Below, in pieces: positions 54,949 to 64,000 of a DNA stretch of 64,000 nucleotides (position 1 is the first letter of the stretch; every line of letters begins with the position of its first letter). A program made the translations under genes and the position numbers. The DNA is from Orientallactaga sibirica (Eukaryota > Chordata > Mammalia > Rodentia > Dipodidae): NCBI GenBank assembly GCA_036365145.1, contig JAEOAD010000005.1, positions 5,871,001 to 5,935,000 on the forward strand. The letters run 5' to 3'. The notes beneath the pieces were generated by a model that was not told the DNA's origin, ran no database searches, and saw only the letters and a list, made by a program, of their open reading frames with translations.

Positions 54949-55744
54949 AAAGAGGTCACAATAACGGGTTCAAATACGAAGGAGAAAATTTGACTGCATG
55001 CTGGCCTTAAGACCATTACTTAGTTATTATTTTGTCTACTTCCTGAGCATCCTTTACATGCCTGGAATTCTCCAGGGACCACGGTGGATCAGAGCTGTGT
55101 TCTGTGTTCTGTGTCCTGTGTTCTGATACAGTTTATTTTATGCTTTAGACAAGGAAGACCTGCCTTGGTCGTCCATAGGCTTCACAATTTTCAGATCATT
55201 TGCAGTTTTTCTTATTTGCCCCTTACTAATTCTTATCTTTATCCCAAGGCTCTGTCTCATGGACTTTGTTACCTTGCGTCATCAGTGTATTAATGATGCA
55301 TAATTGTGAGGCTCTAAAGAGGATTTCAGTACTCTCCTAGGCAAAAATTATTGCTATCCGACACAAAAGAAAGCACCACAGAGTGGAACTTAGGGTACAC
55401 TAGGACCCTGTTCAAGCTTAAAAGGCACAGTGGTCCTGAATAAACCCCTTGGGTACTAGTTTCCTAAATTCTAAAATGAAGTAGTCTTAAAGAAGCTTTG
55501 AGTTTTTCTAACTCCTCTACTTTATTTTCCAAAGTGGTAGAAAGGAGACACTTCAGTGGAAAGTTCTGGAAGGATCCTTGCATTTTCAGCCACAGAAATG
55601 AAAAATGCTTGTTGCAAACAATTGCCTCAGGGATGACTTTGTTCACAGATACAGGGAACCCCATTTAGCTTCCGCATAACAAATCCCAACTAGGTGAGTT
55701 GAGGGTTCCTGTAAGCTGCTTCTACCTTTTTCCTTCACCATTGT
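54946..55744. other. Unique sequence, no gene seen
   Basis: Nothing recognised except a short GTGTTCTGTGTTCTGTGTCC tandem near 55098. Confidence 0.5.
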
Positions 55745-56086
55745 TGCAGTCACCTTCTTACTGCTGGGAATAAACACTCCACCAGAAGCAGTTTATGGTA
55801 GGAAAGGATTTATTTTAGCATACAGTTTCAAAGGGGAAGTCTCGCCACGTAGGGGAAGCCTGGCAAGAGCATGAAACTGGCTCACATTGTCACATATCAG
55901 CAGAGAGGCGGTAGAGAGAGTGAGCTGAGCTCTGAGCCCTCAGGGGGCTGGACCAGTAAACTTCAAGGCCTACCCCTAGTGGTATCCCTCGTCCAGCTGG
56001 GGATTAAATATGATGCTTAATCACCAATACATGAAGCTATGCTTCTGGTTGGGTGTTTTGTTCCAGCAATGAAAAGGTAACTTTTA
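55745..56086 (-). mobile_element. MaLR-type LTR, reverse, with an inverted end
   Basis: 55745-56030 is a reverse MaLR LTR: TTCTTACTGCTGGGAATAAA, GGTAGGAAAGGATTTATTTT, AAGGCCTACCCCTAGTGGTA. The last 50 bases (GGTGTTTTGTTCCAGCAATG ... GGTAAC) instead match the sense 3' end seen at 37190-37225, so two MaLR pieces meet here in opposite orientations. Confidence 0.6.
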
Positions 56087-56345
56087 GGGCTGGAGAGATG
56101 GCTTAGCGGTTAAGGCGCCTGCCTCCTAAGCCTAAGAACGCTGGTTCCAATCTCCAGCAGTTCCAATCTCCAGGTCCCATGTTTAGCCAGATGCAAAGTG
56201 ACGCAAGGGTGCAATGCTGCACTTGACCACAAGGGGGCACATGCATCTGGATTTCATTCACAGCAGCTGAGAGGCTGCTGGTGCATCCATCTCTGTCTTC
56301 CTCTCCCTTTCTCTCTCTGTCTCTCTCCAAAAAAAAAAAAAAAAG
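56087..56345 (+). mobile_element. tRNA-derived SINE, long-body subfamily
   Basis: Sense copy: GGGCTGGAGAGATGGCTTAG, CTTGACCACAAGGGGGCACA, tail CTCTCTCCAAAAAA. AGTTCCAATCTCCAG is duplicated inside the B-box region. Target-site duplication AAAGGTAAYTTTT on both sides. Confidence 0.95.
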
Positions 56346-56958
56346 AAAGGTAATTTTTATACCCTTGTTTAGGGAATGTCTTCATACTTCACTTAACTAA
56401 TCTAGAAAATGCCTTAGACGGGCCCAGATGTTTGTTTCTGTAGCGATTCTAAATCCCGTCAAGTTGGCAACTGAGATTCACCGTCGCAGTGAGAAATATC
56501 ACAATCTATTAATGTTGGTGTCGTAAGAAGCAATGAATATGAAGAATATACAACATCTTGTGGGATGATTGATAATGTAGGGAGGGCACTCATGAGGAGA
56601 AGCAGGAACCAGGAACTGTTCTCAGTTCAGAATTGTAAAATGCAGTGGACTAGGGGAGGTGTGATGGATTGAAGGCTGGCCAAATAAGCAAAGATCAAAT
56701 CACAACAAGCCTTATGTACATCATTAAGGAGTTACATTCTGCCGTGTACTATAAAGAGAGCTTGATAGCTGGGCCAGAAGAAAGGGGGGGAGGGGAGAGA
56801 GAGGAAGCAAGTGCTTGATAACATTGCGCAGGAAGGAACACGAAGACCATGAGTGCTGAAAATGCCCTCCATCGAATAACAGAGGTTAATATCTTGTGCG
56901 TGTGGGTTAGGATGAAACCACATTTATCTGGGTGAATGTGTTATAAATAGTTTAGGAG
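56346..56958. other. Unique sequence, no gene seen
   Basis: Nothing recognised. Confidence 0.55.
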
Positions 56959-56968
56959 GCAATAGTTT

Positions 56969-57239
56969 TTATTTTTATTGTTGGAGGGAGACACAGAGAG
57001 AGACAGAGAGAGAGGGAGAGGAAGACAGATAGAGATGGGCGCGCCAGCAGCCTCTCAGCTGCTGTGAACGAAATCCAGATGTGTGCGCCCCCTTGAGGTC
57101 AAGTGCAGCATTGCGCCCTTGCGTCACTTTGCATCTGGCTAAAAGTGGGACCTGGAGACTGGAACCACTGGAGATTGGAACCAGCTTTCTTAGGCTTAGG
57201 AGGCAGGCGCCTTAACCACTAAGCCATCTCTCCAGCCCA
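56969..57239 (-). mobile_element. tRNA-derived SINE, long-body subfamily
   Basis: Reverse copy sharing the internal duplication of the 56087 copy (CTGGAGACTGGAACCACTGG then AGATTGGAACCAG). Target-site duplication GCAATAGTTT at 56959-56968 and 57240-57249. Confidence 0.95.
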
Positions 57240-57249
57240 GCAATAGTTT

Positions 57250-57461
57250 ATTTTTATATTCATTTTATTTTATTTATTTATTTGCAGGAGAAAGGTAGGG
57301 AGAGAGAGAGAACAGGCGCGCCAGGGCTTCCAGCCACTGCAAACAAACTCCAGATCCATGTGCCACCTTGTACATATGGCTTATGTGGGTCCTGGGGAAT
57401 TGAACATGGATCCTTTGGCCTTGCAGACAAGTGCCTTAACTGCTAAGCCATCTCTCCAGCC
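57250..57461 (-). mobile_element. tRNA-derived SINE (B2-like)
   Basis: Reverse copy with TTATTTTATTTATTTATTTG, head CTAAGCCATCTCTCCAGCCC, right beside the previous SINE. Confidence 0.94.
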
Positions 57462-58642
57462 CCCACATCTGGTTGTGCATATTCATGAAGTTAACAGTAT
57501 GTTGTTCTTATCCTCCTGCCAGTAGAATCATAACCCACCCCTTTTTTTTTTTTTTTTTTTGGCAAAGTACCCAACCTGATAGCTTTTGTTATAGCAACAG
57601 CAAATGGACTAATACAGATATTTTATTATTTAAGAAAGGGGTGTTTTTATTAGAATTTACCTCAAAAGTATCGAAGGAACTATATAATATTATTCTAGGA
57701 AGCATTTAGTATGCTATGTTAAATATAAGAAAATATTTTAAGTCTTCAATGATGGTGGAAAATGAAAAAAAAAAAAAGATGAATAAAACAAGAAAACAGT
57801 CTGACCTAGGAATCTGGGGAAAAGCAGAATTTCAGAATGGAAGTCGGCAGTCATGTTTGCCAGACGTCACAGTGGGTCCATCCAGTGAGGAAGAAAAGCT
57901 CCCTGCGAGGTGGGAACCAGGAGGCCATTGGCGACTTTAGTGAGAACAGTTTCCATGGAAGGTGGGGACCTGATGACAGTGGTTTCAAAAGTAGATGGTG
58001 GGTGACTTGTGCAGAGCAATGTACAATTATTCATTCCGGAATGTTTTGCGCTGTAAAGAGAAAGGGAACAGCTTGAGGGAAACAAAATACCAGGGCGAGT
58101 GCTTTGTTTTCCTTTTAAGATGGTAAAAATTGTTTTTCTTGTGGGGAGGGGAGACTCGATGGGGAAGCAAATGGTAAAGAAACAGGAAAGAAGAAACACA
58201 TGCTGGCTTGAGGTCTGGGAGACCATTGGGAGGATGCGGACAGAACACGTGGAGCTGGATGAGTTCAGAAGAGGGCCTGAGCCAGCAGGATAGGGAAGCA
58301 ACTTCACCACTGGTCATCCCTCCACGATTTCGCTTTTCACTGGCACAGGCATTACTGCGTACACAGACTCAAGCAGGTGGTTTCCACGGATGTCTTTAGC
58401 ACATCTGCAGTTGTCATGTAATGGGTGGACCTAGGTGGAATTGAAACGGTAAACGTCCTCAGCCCCAGCTGGTTGTACCATGGAGACTATTGAGGGCAGG
58501 GTGGTGGTGAGACATTTCAGTTCTTCAAAAGAAGCTTGGATTTTATATGAAGCATCCTGGCTTTTGTTTTGGTTCACATGCAGGGGGAGTAAGCCAAGCC
58601 CAACACAAACCCATCTGCATGCCAGACTTGCTCAACAGCCCA
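57462..58642. other. Unique sequence, no supported gene
   Basis: A T-run lies at 57541-57560. Frames of 147 codons (minus, 57867-58310) and less overlap on both strands in several phases and give no recognised product. Confidence 0.45.
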
Positions 58643-58718
58643 CTAGATTATGATTGCTGTTATGAGAAAAGAGACTGTAGCTAGATTATGATTGCTGTTA
58701 TGAGAAAAGAGACTGTAG
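58643..58718. repeat. Perfect 38-bp tandem duplication
   Basis: The 38 bases starting CTAGATTATGATTGCTG and ending GAGACTGTAG occur twice with no mismatch and no gap (58643-58680 and 58681-58718). A GA repeat follows at 58724-58751. Confidence 0.97.
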
Positions 58719-58721
58719 CTG

Positions 58722-58752
<31 letters not shown>

Positions 58753-58918
58753 CATGAAGTAGGAAGCAGACATCAGATCAGGATCAGCGTGGGCAAGAAG
58801 CGTCACTCATGAAGCACAAAGGCAAATGCATAGAAGCTCAGGGTCAAAGATCAGCAGATGAGAAGCTGTCTAGCCTCTCTAATTAGGAGTTTGATAATTG
58901 CTGTAAATGAAGACATCA

Positions 58919-59042
58919 GCTGGGTGTGGCGCACACCTTCGGAGGTGGAGCTAGGAGGATCATTGTGAGTTTGAGGCCACCCTGAGAGAACATAATGAAT
59001 TCCAGGTCAGCCTGGGATAGAGCGAGACCCTACCTTGCAACA
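58919..59042 (+). mobile_element. B1 SINE with internal deletion
   Basis: Sense copy GCTGGGTGTGGCGCACACCT joined directly to TCGGAGGTGGAG; about 15 bases of the usual AATCCCAGCACT part are lost. Confidence 0.92.
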
Positions 59043-60192
59043 CCCCCACCACCACCATAAAATACATCATTAGAAAGAGCAGGAAAGGTACAGATATCCT
59101 TCATATTGGAAAAGTTCTTTCCTTCCAAATTCCACCTTGCTCTGACATGGGGGCAGGCTCTCTTGCACATGCCAGTACCCAGCCTATTCCAAACACATAC
59201 CGCACCATCGCCACTGCTGGTCTTTGCCTCCCTCCATTTCTTTGCTCCTCAGCCTCCAGGGGGATATGAGCAAAGGGGCATGGATTGAATTCCAATGGAA
59301 AAACAGAGAATTCAATCCAATGTGGTCCCCTTGTTGCACCTTATCTTTCCTTGAAGCTGATGAAAAGGCCGGTGGTTTCCTCTAGTATAAAACAATGTTT
59401 TATTTCGTTAATGTTGTAATCGCCTTGGCCCAATCTATGACCTGGAAAGCAAGGGAGGCTGGAAAGCTTACATATGGACAAAAGACTTTTAGATGAGCTC
59501 ATGTTTTGTTTGGAAAATGTATGACTTTGCCTGGAGATAATCTAGTAACCCAGTTCCTTTATGGTGTGGCAGGAATGGTGTGACATTTCCTAAACATAAT
59601 AGCCTCATGGCTTCTTGGACAGAACATGTCTGGAGGAAACCTGCAAAAAGCTGTTTTGTAAACTTAGCAGAAACTTGAGATAAAAATGCCATTTTGGGGG
59701 CTTTAACTGCAACCATGGCTTAGAGAGTACTATGTGTGTAGTTTTAAATATTTCAAAAGAAAACAATCATCTGTATATTGAATTATATCTGGAAAGTAGG
59801 AGACATTCAGTAGGAACCATTCAGTATTAGCAGATTTCTGTGACCGTGGGTAATTATTGTTGCCTCTCTTTGGGGGGGGGACCTAAAATACTATGGATAT
59901 CTGCTTCTAGGGGCAAAGCCATGAATGGTATGTGGATGGCACTACCAGAGGGCCTCAAAAGCTCACTGTTTGGACTGTGAGGAGACTCCTTTAATTGTTT
60001 ATAGAAGGAATAAATGGGAATGTGCTTCAGTATATAGATGTGTGCCTCAGTTAGATTATTTTGGTAATTGCTCTCTTAACTTTGAAATAGAGAGCACTAG
60101 GACACCATTGTAGTAACGCAATACCTTTTGGCTCGTTCTGCGCCACTTTTCCACCTGCAAATAGTTGGTTCTGTTTTTGTTTTTCCACTTAG
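59043..60192. other. Unique sequence, no gene seen
   Basis: No repeat recognised. A 62-codon plus-strand frame at 59925-60113 lies close upstream of the candidate exon at 60193, without visible splice signals of its own. Confidence 0.45.
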
Positions 60193-60423
60193 CTGCCGAA
60201 TTTCTTCAACATGGCACAAGCAGACAAGTTGCACTATGCAGGAAATCCAAGAGAGCCTTTAATCTCTTCTGCAACCTTCTTAGATCCTGTTCTAAGAAGT
60301 GAAAAGAGTCGGCCAAGTAACTGGTCTGGTCAAGTGACTTTAGGAAATGTAGTATTCAGAGATCACACATCTGGGAGAGTCTCAGTGGATATGAGTTTAT
60401 TAAAGACTCTGAAAAGTCCCTAA
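60193..60423 (+). other. Weak candidate terminal exon (unrecognised product)
   Basis: A pyrimidine-rich tract ending ACTTAG (60170-60192) looks like a splice acceptor. After it one frame stays open for 77 codons to TAA at 60421, including MAQADKLHYAGNPREPLISS. Composition is even, with no repeat in it. The product is not recognised, and there is no second exon, polyadenylation signal nearby or conservation evidence, so chance is the likelier explanation. Confidence 0.15.
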
Positions 60424-61496
60424 AAGAAAGAAATTTGTTCAGTTTAGTTTATTTAAGCACTCCTTACTTTTTGACCATCGGTTCTCTTTCTAATGGTATT
60501 AAGTGAACTGTATAAAAGGCTTAGAAAACATTGCTCTGCCCTACATTCATATATCCTGCTGCTAATTCATAGTATATTGTGCATTCAACCGAACAGTTAT
60601 AAAATGAAATAATCTAAGACAATGTTGGATAGCATTTCCTTTGTGATGCACGTAAGGCTTTAGTCTACTTCTCTAAAATATGCATTCATTTATGAAGTAT
60701 GTGAGACATATGAGAGTTGGTTAAATGACCAAATGGCCCTCTTTTTCTATTGTTTAATTTTGTAAGCAAAAGGTTCCTGTGCTCTTTGGAAAGTGAGTGA
60801 GTAGAAAGGGGTGTCCATTTATTGGCTTGTTTCCCTTTTCCTGTGATAAATTCACAATTCCCAGTGATAGATTGCGTCATCTTCCTGGAGATTGAATCTC
60901 ACCTAGAACGCAAACCTGCTAGTACTGGCGGAAAAGTATCTCAACATGCGAGTATGCCACAGAGCAGGAAGATCATGATATGAGAGAAAATTGGGAACTG
61001 CCTGTGCCAACATGGTATGAACTGCACTTGACAAGAAACTGAATTCCTTTTTCCACTAGTTTCACATAAATTGTTCCACCTTAAGAAAAAAAGAAATATG
61101 TCAGTAAACACATGGACAGATCTGTTGAGAACGGACAGGTCAAAGTCTAAATGTATACTACATGCCTTAAACATATGATGCCCCCCAAATAGAAAAGCGA
61201 AGAAACACAAAGCAGAATTTATATATATATAATATATGTGTGGGAATTCAGCATTATTATATACATTTTATGTTTAAGTCACTTCAGATGCACCGTAGAT
61301 GCCTGGCAAAATTATTTCAGGGCTAAATTTCTCATCACAGAAATGGGAACAATACAGAGCAGGGTGTGAGTGTCGAAGGCCTATTGTGTCATATGCAAGA
61401 AAAAGTTTCTCAAAAAGAAAACAAAGCATGGTTGCTTTCTAGAGACTGAAACTGACCTGTGAGGTTTGACTTTCTAAGCTTTGAAAAAAACAATTA
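60424..61496. other. AT-rich unique sequence, no gene seen
   Basis: Nothing recognised apart from a short AT run near 61220. Confidence 0.55.
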
Positions 61497-61661
61497 GCCA
61501 GGCGTGGAGGCGCACTCCTTTAATCACAGCACTTGGGAGGCAGAGGTAAGAGGATCGCAGTGAGTTTGAGGCCACCCTGAGACACATAGTGAATTCGAGG
61601 TCAGCTTGGGCTAGAGTGAAACCCTGCCTCGAAAAACAAAAAACAAACAAACAAAAAAAAA
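61497..61661 (+). mobile_element. B1 SINE
   Basis: Sense copy AGCCAGGCGTGGAGGCGCAC to AAACAAACAAACAAAAAAAA. Confidence 0.95.
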
Positions 61662-62647
61662 TTGATGCAGTAAGACCAAGGATTCGGGTGTCTTTAGAGT
61701 GGTGGTTACATAAACACTCAGGGAAGGTAACTGCTGAACCACGGGGCAAGGGAAATCAAACAAGTTCACACTGATATCATTTCTTGGCCAATTCTGAGAA
61801 AAGTAGTTCAAGATGAATCATGTATGACCTGAGAGCGTAAGTGTGTCCACTGTAGCTGTTTTACAAAAGAGAATGGATCCCATTAGAATGAGGAGAGTTT
61901 CTTGGATCCGTGGGTGCCTTTGGACACTGTTGAAGCATGAACAGATCTTTGTGGAAATCCAGAGTTCCCTCGAGAATTGTAATTCCAAGATGGTTGCCCA
62001 GCCCAGTCCTATGGCGAAGGCTTCCCGTGGCAGCTCAGCAGGAGCGCTTACATATGTAAGCGCTCCTGCTGCACTTTTAGCTTCCACACCCAACCATGGC
62101 GGTGCCTGGGCCTCTTTAGGGCTAGTATCCACATGTATATTTAAAGATCTTGGCAGAAAGTCATTGCTGGATGGTGAAGCCGGGATGACATGTGTTCAGA
62201 GCACAAGCTCCTCTGGCTCGGCGTGAACCCATGCCCCGCTCCTGTAATCTCTTTCCAGTCTCCACGAGCAAGGGCCCCTCAGTTCCCAAGTGACTCTTCA
62301 ACAGGGAAGCCTCCTTAAGTCTAGTAAGCTTTCCTGCGGATGGGTTATAAGTTCCTCCCCTTGCATCATTGCCCCTACAGAACAGAGTGTTGGATGTTTC
62401 TGGAATGCTGTGGTTCAGACGAAACTTGGATGCAAAGGATGGTCTATATTTCCTATAGCCTTCCTTATCTCTTCATGGAAATACATAAAGTCTACCCAAA
62501 ATATCTTCCTATGTGCTTAGGGCTATGAAACTGGCTGCTATCATGGACGTGAAAGGAACACAGGCCACTTCTAGGCTGGTGTCTAACGACATCATATGAG
62601 AGAAGTTCAGGTCCCTGAAACACACACTCACAGATGTTAAATTTCCT
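61662..62647. other. Unique sequence holding the palindrome, no supported gene
   Basis: Frames of 127 (plus, 61843-62226) and 104 (minus, 61818-62132) codons overlap across the palindrome. Neither is recognised; because of the palindrome both contain the peptide GALTYVSAPA. Confidence 0.45.
62036..62071. repeat. Perfect 36-bp palindrome without spacer
   Basis: The left half CAGCAGGAGCGCTTACAT is followed directly by its exact reverse complement. The symmetry stops at the next base on each side. It could extrude as a cruciform or fold as a hairpin if transcribed. Confidence 0.97.
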
Positions 62648-62863
62648 CACTTTTTATTTTATTTATTTATTTGCAAGCAGAGAGAGAGAGAGTGAAGTGA
62701 GACAGACAGAGGGAATGGGTGTGCTAGCACCCCAGCCACTGCAAATGAACTCCAGATGTATGCTACATTTGTGCATCTGGCTTTATGTGTGTACTGGGGA
62801 ATCAAACCTGGACTCTCAGGCTTTGCAGGCAAGTGCCTTAACCACTGAGCAATCTCTCCAGCC
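62648..62863 (-). mobile_element. tRNA-derived SINE (B2-like)
   Basis: Reverse copy TTTATTTTATTTATTTATTT, purine tail, head CTGAGCAATCTCTCCAGCC. Confidence 0.93.
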
Positions 62864-62866
62864 TAT

Positions 62867-62901
<35 letters not shown>

Positions 62902-62946
62902 TAAGCACAGAGAAATAGAGTGAAGAGAGACAGACAGGGAGAATGG
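62864..62946 (-). mobile_element. tRNA-derived SINE tail fragment with (TTTA)n
   Basis: About nine TTTA units, then ATAAGCACAGAGAAATAGAG and the purine tail, stopping after GGGAGAATGG. Only the 3' part of a reverse SINE remains. Confidence 0.8.
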
Positions 62947-63119
62947 TCCCTCACATCTTCTGTTAACAAAATAATATGAGTTTTTTTTTTTTTTTGCTAT
63001 GTCCTGATTTGTGGGCAACACCAGCATTAATGATCTGGAGATACAAACTCAGGCAATACTAAAGTAAACTGGCAGTCAGTTGCTTCTATTAAACTGGGTC
63101 CCATTAAATATTTTTAACA

Positions 63120-63233
63120 TGTTATTCATATTTTTTATTTGTGAGCAGAGACACATTGAGGAAAGAGAGAGAGAGAGAGTGACAGAGCAAATAGGCATGC
63201 CAGGGCCTCTAGCTACTGCAGACAAACTCCGCT
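63120..63233 (-). mobile_element. tRNA-derived SINE, 5' part missing
   Basis: Reverse fragment TTTTTTATTTGTGAGCAGAG to TACTGCAGACAAACTCCGCT; the head with the pol III boxes is absent. Confidence 0.82.
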
Positions 63234-63426
63234 GGTTGACCTCATTAATAAGGTAACACAAGTGTTCATAGGCTTTCACATACTTAGCAACAACTTGCCA
63301 AGAATGTGACATCCTGTGGAAACAAGCATTAATGCTCTGAATAAATAAGCATGTCAAATGGCCATAGTTTGTCATTTTACTGACCTAATGAAAGGTATAT
63401 TCAGAGCCAGGTTTCTATTTCTTATT

Positions 63427-63639
63427 TTTTAATATTTTATTTACTTATTTATTTATTTGAGAGAGAGGGAGGGGCAGATAGACAGAAAGAGGGCCACACC
63501 AGGGCCTCTACCACTGCAAATGAACTCCAGACACATGCGGCCCCTGTGCGTCTAGCTTACGTGGGCCCTGGGAAATTGAACCGGGGTCCTTAGGCTTCCC
63601 AGGCAAATGCCTTAATTGCTAAGCCAGTTTCCCAACCCC
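63427..63639 (-). mobile_element. tRNA-derived SINE (B2-like)
   Basis: Reverse copy, GAAATTGAACCGGGGTCC B-box region, head GCTAAGCCAGTTTCCCAACC. AGRTTTCTATTTCT lies on both sides. Confidence 0.93.
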
Positions 63640-63940
63640 AGATTTCTATTTCTGTTTTTGTGTTTTGGCCTGTGGAATTTTTCAAATGCACATTATGGAT
63701 TGATTTCTGAGACTTGTACACCAGAGATGAGAATCTTGTGTGATCTGGGCAAAAATCCCCTCTTTTACAGCTAGCTACTTAGTAGTCATTACTAACGCAC
63801 ACTCTGCACTGTCTTGCGGGTCCATGCCAGCCAGCCTCACCTGGAGCTAGTCAGACTATCTCACATTTTGGGAGGCGAAAGAGAAAGTTGAGTCATATAG
63901 TGATATTTAAAAATATAGATGAATATTTAAAAATAAATAA

Positions 63941-64000
63941 GGGCTGGAGAGATGGCTTAGTGGTTAAGGTGCTTGCCTGCAAAACCTAAGGACCCAGGTT
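63941..64000 (+). mobile_element. tRNA-derived SINE, cut by the window edge
   Basis: Sense head GGGCTGGAGAGATGGCTTAG with intact A box and the start of the B box (CAGGTT); continues beyond the window. Confidence 0.93.

Noticed and set aside
57867..58310. 147-codon minus-strand frame overlapped by several plus frames
   Set aside because: Open frames in many phases at once indicate a locally stop-poor sequence, not a gene.

Overview
This window is mammalian nuclear DNA, almost certainly from a rodent and most likely from a dipodoid (jerboa or jumping-mouse lineage). Three things point there. B1 (7SL-derived) elements occur in both orientations. A tRNA-derived, B2-like SINE with a good RNA polymerase III A box and B box (GGTTCGATTCC-type) occurs in dozens of copies; its head and its middle portion are not those of mouse or rat B2, and from memory they match what is seen in jerboa sequence. 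Rodent-type MaLR LTRs and an RSINE1-like element are also present. The species call is an inference, because no database search was possible.

I found no protein-coding gene that I can recognise and support. Nearly every long open reading frame is explained by a retroposon or is consistent with chance in 64 kb. The only RNA-derived gene I can name is a full-length but mutated U2 snRNA pseudogene on the minus strand at 23320-23506. The window reads as intergenic or deep intronic sequence built from layered retrotransposon insertions.

Layout. 1-12.8 kb: SINEs and B1s, two L1 3' ends, a 31-bp minisatellite (8214-8434) and several unique stretches. 13-18 kb: remnants of LTR elements (an ERV-like LTR on the minus strand, a well-preserved MaLR LTR at 14117-14478, and two related ERV-like LTRs at about 14.7-15.2 and 17.4-17.9 kb) with an L1 3' end between them. 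19-23 kb: several L1 3' ends in opposite orientations. 23-27 kb: the U2 pseudogene, a homopurine tract and more SINEs. 27.7-31.5 kb: an old minus-strand L1 covering part of ORF2 through the 5' region, carrying a nested younger L1 3' end with a clear target-site duplication. 33.3-42.9 kb: a direct tandem duplication of a 4.78-kb unit, about 1% diverged between copies. 42.4-46.2 kb: a second minus-strand L1 that lacks its middle and is crossed by the right breakpoint of the duplication. 46.2-64 kb: SINEs, B1s, microsatellites, unique stretches, a perfect 38-bp tandem repeat and a perfect 36-bp palindrome (62036-62071).

Nothing here forms a multi-gene system. The observations most worth following are the tandem duplication and its retroposon-edge breakpoints, the perfect palindrome, the distinct SINE subfamily with a roughly 40-bp extra segment, and the minisatellite. 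Boundaries of repeats are given to within a few bases where target-site duplications are visible and are approximate elsewhere.
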